Shown here in pieces: positions 6,970 to 15,637 of a stretch of 64,000 nucleotides of DNA; within the stretch, counting starts at the first letter, position 1; each line of letters opens with the position of its first letter. The translations under genes were made by a program, and so were the position numbers. Origin of the DNA: Prauserella muralis (GTDB lineage: Bacteria; Actinomycetota; Actinomycetes; Mycobacteriales; Pseudonocardiaceae); assembly GCF_003202285.1 (NCBI RefSeq), contig NZ_MASW01000001.1, forward strand, positions 1-64,000, in the 5' to 3' direction. Below the pieces are notes generated by a model. The model was given only the letters and a program-made list of their open reading frames with translations, was not told the origin of the DNA and did no database searches.

Positions 6970-7170
6970 TCAGCCGCCGTGGTGGGGCGGGCGGTTCTCC
7001 AGGTACCAGTCGTCGGTGGCCCGCCGGTCCGGAGCGGGCCCGCGCTCGTCCGACGTGGTGTCGGGCAGCACGTCGCCGAAGACGTCGTCGAGGCTGGTCC
7101 TGTCCGGACGGCGGGAGGGCCGCGCGGGCTCGTCGTCGCGCCCGCGTTGGTCCCTCCGGTCGCTGGTCAT
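6970..7170 (-). CDS. Small charged hypothetical protein
   Basis: A 66-residue protein, very rich in Arg and Asp, reading MTSDRRDQRGRDDEPARPS at the start and containing TSLDDVFGDVLPDTTSDERG and a C-terminal TDDWYLENRPPHHGG. It begins 12 bp after the mogA stop on the same strand, and the frame has typical third-position GC bias, so it is probably co-transcribed with mogA. No domain recognised; no transmembrane segment. It resembles the small uncharacterised proteins often annotated after moaB2 in this order. Confidence 0.6.
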   Translation of the reverse strand: MTSDRRDQRGRDDEPARPSRRPDRTSLDDVFGDVLPDTTSDERGPAPDRRATDDWYLENRPPHHGG

Positions 7171-7182
7171 CCGGCGCGGTCC

Positions 7183-7683
7183 TCAGCTCTCGTCGAGGCC
7201 GGACAGCTCGTCGATGACGTGCGGCACGAGTGAGGAGAGGGTGGCCATGCCGTCGCGGACCGCGGCCCGCGAGCCCGCCAGGTTGACCACAAGGGTGCTG
7301 CCGGAGACGCCGACGAGCCCGCGCGAGATGCCCGCGTCGACGGCGCCCGCGGCAAGGCCCGAGGAACGGATGGCCTCGCCGATGCCGGGGATGGGCCGGT
7401 CGAGCACGCCCGCCGTGGCGTCCGGGGTGACGTCCCTGGGCGAGACGCCGGTGGCCCCGACGGTGATGACCAGGTCCACCCCGCCGATGACGGCCGTGTT
7501 GAGCGCGTTGCGGATCTCCACCGTGTCCGCGCGAACCACCACCGTGCCGTCGACGATGAAGCCGTTCTCCTCCAGGAGCTCGGTCACGAGCGGACCCGCG
7601 GTGTCCTCGTTCTCACCCTGGGCCGCACGGTCGTCGACGATCACCACGAGAGCGCGGCCGAGCCGCTGTGCACTCCGTTCCAT
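7183..7683 (-). CDS. moaB2: MogA/MoaB-type molybdopterin-binding protein
   Basis: A 166-residue MoCF-biosynthesis domain protein. In the family it adenylylates molybdopterin before metal insertion, although MoaB2 function is less clear. Start at ATG 7683 (MERSAQRLGRALVVIVDDRA). Signatures: DLVITVGATGVSPRDVTPDATAGV at about 90-113, equivalent to the TGGTGxxxRDxTPEA motif with Ala in place of the second Gly, then GSTLVVNLAGS. Upstream frame residues are not needed. Position by mscL and ruc equals moaB2 (Rv0984). Confidence 0.88.
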   Translation of the reverse strand: MERSAQRLGRALVVIVDDRAAQGENEDTAGPLVTELLEENGFIVDGTVVVRADTVEIRNALNTAVIGGVDLVITVGATGVSPRDVTPDATAGVLDRPIPGIGEAIRSSGLAAGAVDAGISRGLVGVSGSTLVVNLAGSRAAVRDGMATLSSLVPHVIDELSGLDES

Positions 7684-7816
7684 GAGCAACACCGTAGTGG
7701 AGCCGTCACGCAGGATCGCGGCGGCACAGGGGAGGTGAGACGACAGATGTGACCGAACGCTTACGGCCGCTCCCGCCGGGCTGCGGGTCCGGCTGACCGG
7801 GCCTAACGTCGGCTCC

Positions 7817-8902
7817 GTGCGCGTTCTCGTCACCGGCGGAGCCGGGTTCATCGGATCCCACGTCGCCGACCTGCTCGCCGAGTCCGGCTGCGAGCCCATC
7901 ATCCTCGACGGGCTGGTGCCCACGGCCCACGGAGACGGCGCAGCGCCCGGTTACACCGGCGCCCACAGGTTCGTCCACGGAGAGGTCACCGACGGCGCGC
8001 TGCTGCGGGAGCTGCTCACCGGGGTCGACGCCGTCTGCCATCAGGCGGCGGTCGTGGGGCACGGCGTGGATCCGGGCGACGCGCCGTCCTACGCCTGGCA
8101 CAACGACTACGGCACAGCCGTGCTGCTCGCGGCGATGTTCGAGGCGGGCGTGCGCAAGCTCGTGCTGGCGTCGTCGATGGTGGTGTACGGCGAGGGCAGG
8201 TACGCGTGTGCACGGCACGGCATCGTGCCGCCCGCGGCCCGGCGGCGATCCGATGTGGACGCCGGGCGCTTCGATCCCGGATGCCCGGAGTGCGGCCGGC
8301 CGCTCGGCTGGGAGCTGGTGCCCGAGGACGCGCCACTGCGGCCTCGCAGCACCTACGCGGCCACCAAGCTCGCCCAGGAACACCTGGCGGCGGCGTGGGT
8401 CAGGCAGACCGGCGGCACGGTGTGGGCACTGCGCTACCACAACGTGTACGGACCGCGAATGCCGCAGAACACCCCGTACGCGGGTGTGGCCTCGCTGTTC
8501 CGCTCGGCGCTGCGCCGCGGGGAGGCGCCGACCGTGCTGGAGGACGGCAGGCAGCTGCGCGACTTCGTGCACGTCGGTGACGTGGCGCGGGCGAACCTGC
8601 TGGCGCTGCGTGCCGAAGGTACGCCGGGTGAGCCGACGCCGGTGAACGTGTGCTCCGGCGAACCGCGCACCGTGGGCGACCTCGCCACCGCGCTTGCCGA
8701 GGCCTGCGGTGGTCCAGCGCCACGGGTGGTGGGCGGTGCGCGCCCGGCCGACGTACGGCACGTGGTGGCCGACCCCGCCCGGGCGTCGACCCTGCTCGGG
8801 TTCACGGCCCGGACCGGGTTCGCCGAGGGCATCGCGGAGTTCGCCACGGCGGCGCTGCGGGAGCCGGTCACCTCGGCCCGGGCGCGTCCGGTCACGGCCT
8901 GA
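7817..8902 (+). CDS. NAD-dependent nucleotide-sugar epimerase/dehydratase with Cys-rich insert
   Basis: A 361-residue extended SDR protein. The N-terminal Rossmann motif is TGGAGFIGSH (6-15). The catalytic YxxxK is YAATK at about 179-183, and the family motif RYHNVYGPRMPQ follows. Between the SSMVVYGEG strand and the active site lies an insert of about 40 residues with CARHG and CPECGRPL, four cysteines and a histidine that could bind zinc. Substrate unknown, probably a UDP- or dTDP-sugar. It begins the sugar block and is transcribed away from mogA; the two-component genes downstream face it. Confidence 0.88.
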   Translation: MRVLVTGGAGFIGSHVADLLAESGCEPIILDGLVPTAHGDGAAPGYTGAHRFVHGEVTDGALLRELLTGVDAVCHQAAVVGHGVDPGDAPSYAWHNDYGTAVLLAAMFEAGVRKLVLASSMVVYGEGRYACARHGIVPPAARRRSDVDAGRFDPGCPECGRPLGWELVPEDAPLRPRSTYAATKLAQEHLAAAWVRQTGGTVWALRYHNVYGPRMPQNTPYAGVASLFRSALRRGEAPTVLEDGRQLRDFVHVGDVARANLLALRAEGTPGEPTPVNVCSGEPRTVGDLATALAEACGGPAPRVVGGARPADVRHVVADPARASTLLGFTARTGFAEGIAEFATAALREPVTSARARPVTA

Positions 8903-8917
8903 GCAGGCCCGGCCCCG

Positions 8918-9967
8918 TCAGGGCACGGCCAGCGGCAGGCGCACCTCGAACCGGCAGCCCCGGCCGTGGTTGTGCACCCCGATGCGGCCGCGGTGGGCCT
9001 CGACGAGACCCTTCACGATGGCCAGGCCCAGCCCGCCGCCTGCTGACGTCCCCGCGGGCTCGGGGGTGCGCGCCTGCGTGCCACGGTAGGCGACGTCGAA
9101 CACGCGCCCGATCTCGTCCTCGGGGATGCCGCCGCAGCCGTCGTCCACGGCGAGCAGCGCCTCGCGGCCGTCCACACCGATCTGCACGGCGACCGTGCCG
9201 TCGGGCGGGGTGTGCCGGATGGCGTTGGAGATGAGGTTGCGCACGATCCGCGTCAGCTCCGGGTCGCTCCCGGCGACGACGGGCCATTCGCTGGCGTCCG
9301 CGCGCACCGTCACGCGCTTGCGCTCGGCGACCGGGGTCTGCGCGGCCAGCGCGTCGCTCACGACCTCGCGCAGCGGCACCGCCGTCAGGTTCAGCCGCAG
9401 CGCGCCGGCCGTGATCCGGGACAGCTCGAACAGGTCGTCCACCATGACCGACAGCCGCGTGGCCTCGGCGTTGATGCGCTGCGCGTAGCCTGCGACCTCG
9501 TCCGGCTCGGCGACCACACCGTCGGCAAGGGCCTCCGCCATCGCCCGGATGCCCGAGAGCGGGCTCCGCAGGTCGTGACTGATCCACGCCACGAGTTCCC
9601 TGCGCGACGCCTCGGCAGCGCGTTCCCGCTCGCGCGCCTCCCGCTCCCACACGCTGCGCCGGGCGATCACCCGGCCGAGCACGATCGCGGCGGGCACCGT
9701 CACGAGCGCGACCAGCACGCACACCAGCAGCATCGTGGTGAGCGCCGTGTCGAACATGAACCCGCTGACCCCGAGCACGCCGGTGAGCGTCGCCAGCAGC
9801 GGCACGAGCACCAGCACGGTGAGCGTGCTGGCCAGCGAGCCCTTCCGCAGCCAGTAGAGGACGAGGCCGCCTGCCACGGCGACCGGCATGGCGAACAGGA
9901 GCGCGACCGGCAGGATGTGCCAGGCGTGCTCCAGCATCGCCGCGAAGGATTCGTCGGGCTCGATCAT
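8918..9967 (-). CDS. Membrane sensor histidine kinase
   Basis: A 349-residue kinase with three predicted N-terminal membrane helices (about 17-38, 46-66 and 73-98) and almost no extracellular domain. The HisKA box is [12 protein letters not shown] with His131. The HATPase region has N-box [25 protein letters not shown] and [16 protein letters not shown]. The start ATG overlaps the stop of the response-regulator gene (ATGA), so the two are translated together. The lack of a sensor domain suggests it reads membrane state or a partner, perhaps the adjacent polytopic protein. Stop lies 15 bp from the convergent epimerase gene. Confidence 0.93.
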   Translation of the reverse strand: MIEPDESFAAMLEHAWHILPVALLFAMPVAVAGGLVLYWLRKGSLASTLTVLVLVPLLATLTGVLGVSGFMFDTALTTMLLVCVLVALVTVPAAIVLGRVIARRSVWEREARERERAAEASRRELVAWISHDLRSPLSGIRAMAEALADGVVAEPDEVAGYAQRINAEATRLSVMVDDLFELSRITAGALRLNLTAVPLREVVSDALAAQTPVAERKRVTVRADASEWPVVAGSDPELTRIVRNLISNAIRHTPPDGTVAVQIGVDGREALLAVDDGCGGIPEDEIGRVFDVAYRGTQARTPEPAGTSAGGGLGLAIVKGLVEAHRGRIGVHNHGRGCRFEVRLPLAVP

Positions 9968-10671
9968 GACGCCACGACCGGGTTGTAGCGGTAGCCGACG
10001 CCCCACACCGTCGTGACGCGCTCCGGGTTGGCCGGATCGCGTTCGATCTTCTCCCGCAGCCGCCGCACATGGACGGTCACCGTGGACTGGTCGCCGAAGT
10101 CCCAGCCCCACACCCGTTCCAGCAGGTCGGTCCTGGAATACGCCGTGCCGGGGTGGGCGAGGAAGAAGGCCAGCAGGTCGAACTCGCGGGCGGTCAGCGC
10201 CAGCTCCGCCCCGCGCAACGTCGCGCTCCTGGCGGCCGGGTCCAGCCGCAGCTCACCGTCGGTGAGGGCCGCGCCCGGCGGCTCCAGCGCGGTCATCCGG
10301 GCGCGGCGCAGCACCGAGGCCACCCGCAGCGCCAGCTCCCTCGGGCTGAACGGCTTGGTCACGTAGTCGTCGGCGCCGAGCTGCAGGCCCGCGATCCGGT
10401 TCTCCTCCTCGCCGAGCGCGGTCAGCATCACCACCGGCACCTCGCTGCTCTGCCGCAGCGTGCGGCACACGTCGAGCCCGCTCATGCCGGGCATCATCAC
10501 GTCGAGCACCACGAGGTCCGGCCGCCGCGCGGCGAACCGCTCCAGCGCCTCGGCGCCGTCTCCGGCCAGCTCCACCGTGAAGCCCGAGACCTCCAGATAC
10601 CGCCGCACCACGTCGCGCACCGTCTCGTCGTCGTCGACGACGAGCACGAGGCCACCCTGCTCGGTCATCAC
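9964..10671 (-). CDS. OmpR-family response regulator
   Basis: A 235-residue regulator. The receiver has acidic pocket VVDDDE (11-16), phospho-acceptor Asp57 in [12 protein letters not shown] and the conserved Lys in [10 protein letters not shown]. The C-terminal winged helix ends in [13 protein letters not shown] and [10 protein letters not shown], as usual for DNA binding. It precedes its kinase with a 4-bp overlap and follows the polytopic membrane gene by 4 bp, so membrane protein, regulator and kinase appear to form one operon. The direct repeats near 12.1 kb are the best candidate target. Confidence 0.95.
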   Translation of the reverse strand: MMTEQGGLVLVVDDDETVRDVVRRYLEVSGFTVELAGDGAEALERFAARRPDLVVLDVMMPGMSGLDVCRTLRQSSEVPVVMLTALGEEENRIAGLQLGADDYVTKPFSPRELALRVASVLRRARMTALEPPGAALTDGELRLDPAARSATLRGAELALTAREFDLLAFFLAHPGTAYSRTDLLERVWGWDFGDQSTVTVHVRRLREKIERDPANPERVTTVWGVGYRYNPVVAS

Positions 10672-10675
10672 GCCC

Positions 10676-12046
10676 TCACCAGATCGTCAGCACCAGATGG
10701 TTCACCAGCAGCGCGGTCGCCGCCTGTCCCGCGAGCCACCACCGGCGCGACGCGGGTGGCAGCAGTGCCGTGGCGGGCAGCAGCCACACCGCGAACGGTA
10801 GCCAGATTCGCTCCACCTCGGCCTTGGAAAGCCCGGAAAGGTCGGCGGCCGCGATCGCGAGCAGCGCGGCACCAGCCAGAGCGACGACCGGTGTCCACCC
10901 GCGGAGCCTGCGCACACCCGCCACCACGGCAGGCCCGGCCGCGATGGCGACCGCCGCGATGTTGGCCCAGACCCAGTACGCGTACGGCCTGCGCGAGGCG
11001 ATGCCCTCGTAGTACCGCTCGACGACCAGGTGGTAGCCGTCGAGCCACCAGAACCCGGACAGCGCGAACGTCGCCACCACCGCGGCCGCCCCGGCCGCGG
11101 CCCAGACCAGCGCCTTCACGCTGCGGCCCGCCACGACCACCCCGAGCGCGACGGCACCGAGCAGCAGCAGCCCGTAGGAGAGAAACAGACCGAAGCCGAG
11201 GATGATCCCCGCCCCGAGTGCCGCGGGAACCGCCGCCCGGTGGCCCTGCCCGAACCAGCGCACAGCGCAGGCGAGCAGGGCGATGCCACACGCGGTGATG
11301 CCGGCGAACATGCCGTCGGCCGACACCGCCATCCACACGGCACCGGGGAAGAGCACCACGAACGGCCAGCAGGCCCTGGCGGCCTCGGTGCGGCCCAGCG
11401 CGGCCAGCGTCCCGGGTACGGCGACCGCCACGAGCGCGCCCACGGCCACGCAGAACACCGCCGCCCACGTGCCCCCCGAGAGCCCGAGCCGGTCGAGCCA
11501 CACGAACACGAGCGTGGCACCCGGCGGGTGCCCGGCGACGTGCGTCGTCCAGTGCCCTGGCGTGCTGGTGAGGATGCGGCTGGAGAACTGTTCCAGCATC
11601 GCCGGGATGTCGGTGATGCGCGGCACCTCGTGGAGGTACTCGTGCGGGGTCGCCATCCGCTTGGCGAACCCGCGGGTCCATCCATCGATCAGCGCCAGGG
11701 CGAACATCCAGGCGAGCGCGCCGAGGTAACCGGCGGCGAGCAGCCGCCCGAACCCGAGCCGCTGCGCCAGCGTGGGACCCCACAGCACGACAGCGGCGGC
11801 GACGAGGACGGCGGGAACCGTGCCCGGGCCGTAGTGCTCGACCCAGCCGCCGTACAACGGCGCCGCCTTCGCCCACAGGACCACGCCGGAACCGGGGCGG
11901 TTGAGCACGTGCCCGACCACGATCGCCGCGGCCACCAGCAGCGCCACCAGCCCGACGGCGAGCAGATCACCGCGCGGGCGCAGCGTTCTGCGGGCAGGGG
12001 ACGGTGCCGTGGAGGTGTCGACCACCGCCGCACGATAGCCCGGCAC
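10676..12046 (-). CDS. Polytopic membrane protein, possible lipid-linked sugar transferase
   Basis: A 456-residue integral membrane protein with about ten or more hydrophobic helices. An extracytoplasmic stretch after helix 3 holds the conserved-looking HEYLHEVPRITDIPAMLEQF and GHWTTHVAGHPPGATLVFVWLDRLG. GT-C glycosyltransferases that use polyprenyl-phosphate sugars have this layout, and the neighbouring GT2 could make such a donor; this is inference from context. The start is uncertain: GTG 12046 or GTG 12025 (VVDTSTAPS). Head of the operon with the response regulator and kinase, divergent from the glycosyltransferase operon. Confidence 0.75.
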   Translation of the reverse strand: MPGYRAAVVDTSTAPSPARRTLRPRGDLLAVGLVALLVAAAIVVGHVLNRPGSGVVLWAKAAPLYGGWVEHYGPGTVPAVLVAAAVVLWGPTLAQRLGFGRLLAAGYLGALAWMFALALIDGWTRGFAKRMATPHEYLHEVPRITDIPAMLEQFSSRILTSTPGHWTTHVAGHPPGATLVFVWLDRLGLSGGTWAAVFCVAVGALVAVAVPGTLAALGRTEAARACWPFVVLFPGAVWMAVSADGMFAGITACGIALLACAVRWFGQGHRAAVPAALGAGIILGFGLFLSYGLLLLGAVALGVVVAGRSVKALVWAAAGAAAVVATFALSGFWWLDGYHLVVERYYEGIASRRPYAYWVWANIAAVAIAAGPAVVAGVRRLRGWTPVVALAGAALLAIAAADLSGLSKAEVERIWLPFAVWLLPATALLPPASRRWWLAGQAATALLVNHLVLTIW

Positions 12047-12076
12047 AGCCGGGACCGCAGCCGGGTAGAGCAGACC

Positions 12077-12121
12077 GTCAGAACTCGGTAAGGTCTGCCG
12101 CGCTCGTCAGAATTTCGTAAG
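12077..12121. promoter_or_regulatory. Direct repeats in the divergent promoter region
   Basis: GTCAGAACTCGGTAAG (12077-12092) and GTCAGAATTTCGTAAG (12106-12121) agree at 13 of 16 positions and start 29 bp apart, close to three helical turns. They lie in the 121-bp gap between the membrane protein/two-component operon and the glycosyltransferase operon. Tandem sites of this kind are typical for OmpR-family regulators, so the local regulator is the likely ligand. Inference from position and repeat form. Confidence 0.55.
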
Positions 12122-12167
12122 CGTCGCGGGGTTTCCGACTGTCCACCGTGGACCTAGCCTGGATCGG

Positions 12168-12830
12168 GTGAGGGCTGATCCGATCGACGTCATCCTGCCC
12201 TGTCTCGACGAGGCGGCCGCCCTGCCGTGCGTGCTGAGGGCACTGCCACCCGGTTTCCGGGCGATCGTGGTGGACAACGGCTCCACCGACGGTTCCCCGG
12301 AGGTGGCCGCGGAACTGGGCGCGACGGTGCTCACCGAGCCACACCGCGGGTATGGCGCCGCTGTCCACACCGGGCTCGAAGCGGCCGCCACGGACGTGGT
12401 GTGTTTCCTCGACGCGGATGGCTCGCTCGACCCGGCGCAGCTGCCCCGGCTGGCCGAGCCGGTCCGCGCGGGCGAGGCGGAGCTGGCAGCGGGCAGGCGG
12501 AGGCCGACGGCCCGCGGGGTGTGGCCGTGGCACGCCAGGGCGGGCAACGTGCTGCTCTCGGCGCTGCTGCGCGGTCGTGGACTCGGCGTGCACGACATCG
12601 CGCCCATGCGGGCCGTGCGCCGCGACGCCCTGCTGGAGCTGGGCGTCGCCGACCGTGGTTTCGGCTACCCGCTCGAACTGCTCGTGCGGGCGGCCGACGC
12701 GGGCTGGCGCGTGCGGGAATTCGAGGTCGCCTACGGTCCGCGCGCCGACGGGACCGTATCCAAGGTGTCCGGGTCCCTGCGCGGCACGGCCCGCGCGGCC
12801 AGGGACATGGCCCGGGTCTGGCGCGCATGA
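12168..12830 (+). CDS. Family 2 glycosyltransferase (dolichol-phosphate-mannose-synthase-like)
   Basis: A 220-residue GT-A enzyme. DPIDVILPCLDEAAAL starts the fold, VVDNGSTDGS (about 35-44) is the nucleotide-binding strand, EPHRGYGAAVHTGL (58-71) follows, and CFLDADGSLDP carries the DxD metal-binding motif. Soluble, without C-terminal membrane helices. Members of this group move a sugar from a nucleotide to polyprenyl phosphate or another acceptor. Starts at GTG; the stop overlaps the next start (ATGA), so it is tightly coupled with the DUF2064 gene and the methyltransferase. Confidence 0.9.
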   Translation: MRADPIDVILPCLDEAAALPCVLRALPPGFRAIVVDNGSTDGSPEVAAELGATVLTEPHRGYGAAVHTGLEAAATDVVCFLDADGSLDPAQLPRLAEPVRAGEAELAAGRRRPTARGVWPWHARAGNVLLSALLRGRGLGVHDIAPMRAVRRDALLELGVADRGFGYPLELLVRAADAGWRVREFEVAYGPRADGTVSKVSGSLRGTARAARDMARVWRA

Positions 12831-13507
12831 GCGCCCGCTACGCCGTGCTCGTGGTCGCGAAGGCGCCGGTGCCCGGGGAGGCGAAGACGCGCCTGTGCCC
12901 GCCCGTGACACCGCGGCAGGCCGCCGACCTGGCCGCCGCGTCGCTGCTGGACACGCTGGATGCGGTGCTCGCGCTGCCGGACGCCGCCCCGGTGATCGCG
13001 CTGGCCGGCGCGCTGGACTCCGCGGCGCGGCGCGACGAGGTGGGACGGGCGCTGGCGCGGTGCACCGTGCTGCCACAGCGGGGCGAGGGCTTCGGAGCCA
13101 GGCTCGCGCACGCGCACGCCGACACGGCGGCCGCCCTGCCGGGCCTGCCTGTGGTGCAGATCGGGATGGACACCCCGCAGGTCACCGGCCGGCTTCTCGC
13201 GAGCGTCGCCCACGAGCTGGTCAGCGCCGACGGCGTGCTCGGCCCCGCGGCCGACGGCGGCTGGTGGGCGCTGGGCCTGCGTGACCCGGCGCGGGCCTCG
13301 GTGCTGGATCGGGTGCCCATGTCGCGGCGGGACACCGCCGCACGCACCCGCGCGGCGCTGGAGGGCTCCGGGCTGCGGCTGAGCGAGGCGCCACGACTGC
13401 GTGACGTCGACACGATCGCCGACGCCGAGCTCGTGGCCGCCGCCGCGCCGGACGGCCGGTTCGCCGCGGCCCTGCGGGCGGTGTCGTGGCAGGCCGTGAC
13501 CCGGTGA
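12827..13507 (+). CDS. DUF2064/TIGR04282 glycosyltransferase-like protein
   Basis: A 226-residue protein. It starts YAVLVVAKAPVPGEAKTRLCP, the recognisable signature of DUF2064 proteins, a GT-A-fold group related to nucleotidyl- and glycosyltransferases. Later conserved pieces are VVQIGMDTPQ (about 105-114), where the family has GSDxPxL, and LGPAADGGWWALGL (about 137-150). Reaction unknown. Overlaps both neighbours by 4 bp, so it belongs to a three-gene unit with the GT2 and methyltransferase, an association common in actinobacteria. Confidence 0.88.
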   Translation: MSARYAVLVVAKAPVPGEAKTRLCPPVTPRQAADLAAASLLDTLDAVLALPDAAPVIALAGALDSAARRDEVGRALARCTVLPQRGEGFGARLAHAHADTAAALPGLPVVQIGMDTPQVTGRLLASVAHELVSADGVLGPAADGGWWALGLRDPARASVLDRVPMSRRDTAARTRAALEGSGLRLSEAPRLRDVDTIADAELVAAAAPDGRFAAALRAVSWQAVTR

Positions 13508-14121
13508 GCGGCGAGTTCGACGCGGGACTGCTCGGCGTGCGGTGCTGGCTCGAGCTGCCGGGCGGGGAGCGGATCGAACTGCCCGTCCAACGCTGGCGGC
13601 GCGACCCCGGCAGCGGCGACGAGATGCTGCTCGACCGGTGCACGGGCCCGACGCTCGATGTCGGGTGCGGCCCCGGGCGGCTGACGACCGCTCTCGGCGA
13701 GCGGGGCGTGGCCGCGCTGGGCATCGACAGCTCCCCGACCGCGGTGCGGCTGGCCGTGCGGCGGGGCGCGGTGGCACTGCGCCGCGACGTGTTCGGCCAC
13801 GTGCCGGGCCAGGGCCGGTGGCGGCACCTGCTGCTGGCCGACGGCAACATCGGCATCGGCGGCGAGCCGGCACGCCTGCTGCGCCGCGCCGCGGAGCTGC
13901 TGGCCGCGGGGGGCACGGCAGTCGTGGAGCTGGAGCCGCCGGGGCGGGGCCTGCGCACGGAACGTGTGCGGGTGGGCAGCAGCGGCGGCGGAAGCGGCTG
14001 GTTCCGCTGGGCCTGGCTGGGGGCCGACGCGGTCGACGAGACCGCCGGCCGGGCGGGGCTCACGGTGCGCTGGTCGGCGCCGCACGGCCGCCGCTGGTTC
14101 GCCGAACTCACCCACGCGTGA
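13504..14121 (+). CDS. SAM-dependent methyltransferase
   Basis: A 205-residue class I methyltransferase starting at GTG 13504, which overlaps the previous stop (GTGA). Motif I is TLDVGCGPGRLTTAL (about 50-64), then LGIDSSPTAV for the acidic loop that holds the ribose hydroxyls, and LLLADGNIGIGG for motif IV. The N-terminal 45 residues are extra to the Rossmann core. Last gene of the glycosyltransferase operon; a sugar or lipid acceptor is plausible but unproven. In related actinobacterial clusters a molybdopterin oxidoreductase often accompanies it; none is present here. Confidence 0.85.
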   Translation: MSGEFDAGLLGVRCWLELPGGERIELPVQRWRRDPGSGDEMLLDRCTGPTLDVGCGPGRLTTALGERGVAALGIDSSPTAVRLAVRRGAVALRRDVFGHVPGQGRWRHLLLADGNIGIGGEPARLLRRAAELLAAGGTAVVELEPPGRGLRTERVRVGSSGGGSGWFRWAWLGADAVDETAGRAGLTVRWSAPHGRRWFAELTHA

Positions 14122-14139
14122 ACGGCGCGAGGCGAAAAA

Positions 14140-14177
14140 GGCCACGCGCAACCGGTGGGACACGGTTGCGCGTGGCC
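14140..14177. terminator. Intrinsic terminator between convergent genes
   Basis: GGCCACGCGCAACCG (14140-14154) and its perfect complement (14163-14177) form a 15-bp stem with an 8-nt loop. AAAAA at 14135-14139 gives a U-tract for minus-strand transcripts, so it is oriented for htrA, but it can also end the methyltransferase operon. Confidence 0.8.
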
Positions 14178-14246
14178 GGTGTCACCGGGTCTCCCCGGCT
14201 CGAGCTGGTCTCGGCCGCGTCCCGCGGCCGAGCGTCTGCGGTGTCG

Positions 14247-15587
14247 CTAGTTGCTGGGCACCGGCTGGCCGCCGAGGGTGACCTCGATGGTCTTGCCGCC
14301 CTGCAGGGTGAAGGTCACCTTTTCGCCGGGGGCCCTGGTGCGGACCGCGGCGACGAGCGTGTTGGCGTCGTCGATGACCCGGTCGTCCATCTTGGTGATG
14401 ACGTCGCCGGCCTTCAGTCCGGCCTTCTCCGCGGGGCTGCCGGGCTGGACCTCGCCGATGGCCGCACCGCCGGAGGGGCTGTCGCCCACGGTGGCGCCGA
14501 TGTAGGTCTGCGTGGCGTGGCCCGACTTGATGATGTCGTCGGCGGTCCTGCGGGCCTGGTCGATCGGGATGGCGAAACCGATGCCGACGTTGCCTGCCTC
14601 CGACTGGCCGAGTCCCGAGGACGAGCCGGGGCTGTAGATCACCGAGTTGATGCCGATGACCTGCCCGGCCATGTTGGCCAGCGGGCCGCCCGAATTGCCG
14701 GGGTTGATCGCGGCGTCGGTCTGGATGGCGTCCATCACCGTGGTCTGGTCGCCCTGGCCGCCCGCGGTGACGGGCCGGTGCAGCGAGCTGACGATGCCGG
14801 CGGTGACGGTGCCGGCCAGTTCGAACGGCGAACCCACGGCGACCACCTGCTCACCGACCTGCAGGTCGTCGGAGCGACCCAGCTCCACGGTGGGCAGGTC
14901 GCGCACGTCCTGGGCCTGCACGACGGCGATGTCGGTGGTGGGGTCGCGGCCGATCACCTTGGCCTCGGCCTTGTCCCCGTTCTGGAACACCACGGTGATG
15001 TTGCCGCCCTGCGCGGCACTCTCGATGACGTGGTTGTTCGTCAGGATGTAGCCGTCGCTGCTGATGATGAAGCCGGACCCTTCCGAGCCGCCGCCCGCGC
15101 CCTGAACCTGCAGCTGCACCACGCTCGGGGTGAGCTTCTGGGCGACCGACTGGACGCTGCCCTCGGGAGCGTTGTTGGTCTGTTTGGCCGGTGCGGTGGT
15201 GTCGAGCGCGTTGACGGTGTTGCCTCCGCCGGAGGTGTTCTCGGCGGCGAGGTACCCGCCTGCGACACCGGCGCCGCCGCCGACCAGCAGCGCGAGGAGC
15301 GCGACCCCGGCGACCAGCTTGGCCGGTCCGCCGCGCTGCTTGTCCTGTCTCGCGGCCTCGGTCTGCACCGGGTACATGGCTGTGGGATAGCCGGCCTGGC
15401 CCTGCTGGTACGGGTAGCCGGAGTACGCGTAGCCCGTCTGACCGCCCTGAGGGGTCTGGCCCGGCTGGGTCGCCTGGCCCTGCGCCGACCACGGGCTCGG
15501 CTCCTGTGCCGGCCAGCCGCCCTGCTCCGGGGTTCCGGAGGGCGGGGTTCCGGGCTTGTCCGCAGCGTTGGGGTCGTTCTCGGTCAT
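14247..15587 (-). CDS. htrA: HtrA/DegP-type serine protease with PDZ domain (PepD-like)
   Basis: A 446-residue membrane-anchored envelope protease/chaperone. Order: a Gln/Gly/Pro/Tyr-rich cytoplasmic region (1-75), one membrane helix (about 91-113), a linker, a trypsin-like domain with His186 (TNNHVI), Asp219 (TTDIAVV) and Ser299 (GNSGGPL), and a PDZ domain at about 360-440 (GSPAEKAGLKAGDVI). Start ATG 15587 was chosen over further upstream frame residues. M. tuberculosis pepD lies beside mprAB and is controlled by MprA; here galT and deoR lie between. A terminator follows. Confidence 0.94.
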   Translation of the reverse strand: MTENDPNAADKPGTPPSGTPEQGGWPAQEPSPWSAQGQATQPGQTPQGGQTGYAYSGYPYQQGQAGYPTAMYPVQTEAARQDKQRGGPAKLVAGVALLALLVGGGAGVAGGYLAAENTSGGGNTVNALDTTAPAKQTNNAPEGSVQSVAQKLTPSVVQLQVQGAGGGSEGSGFIISSDGYILTNNHVIESAAQGGNITVVFQNGDKAEAKVIGRDPTTDIAVVQAQDVRDLPTVELGRSDDLQVGEQVVAVGSPFELAGTVTAGIVSSLHRPVTAGGQGDQTTVMDAIQTDAAINPGNSGGPLANMAGQVIGINSVIYSPGSSSGLGQSEAGNVGIGFAIPIDQARRTADDIIKSGHATQTYIGATVGDSPSGGAAIGEVQPGSPAEKAGLKAGDVITKMDDRVIDDANTLVAAVRTRAPGEKVTFTLQGGKTIEVTLGGQPVPSN

Positions 15588-15608
15588 GACCTCATCATGC
15601 GACACCCG

Positions 15609-15627
15609 CCTGAGAACAGCCTGAACC
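15609..15627 (-). promoter_or_regulatory. Candidate MprA box upstream of htrA
   Basis: On the minus strand GGTTCAGGCTGTTCTCAGG contains two loose direct repeats, TTCAGG and TCTCAGG, 22 bp before the htrA start. MprA is known to bind loosely conserved direct repeats with a CAG core and to control pepD. A related sequence, GTCTCAGCTCACCAGG, is upstream of mprA (19841-19856). Similarity judged by eye. Confidence 0.4.
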
Positions 15628-15637
15628 GTTGCTGTGG

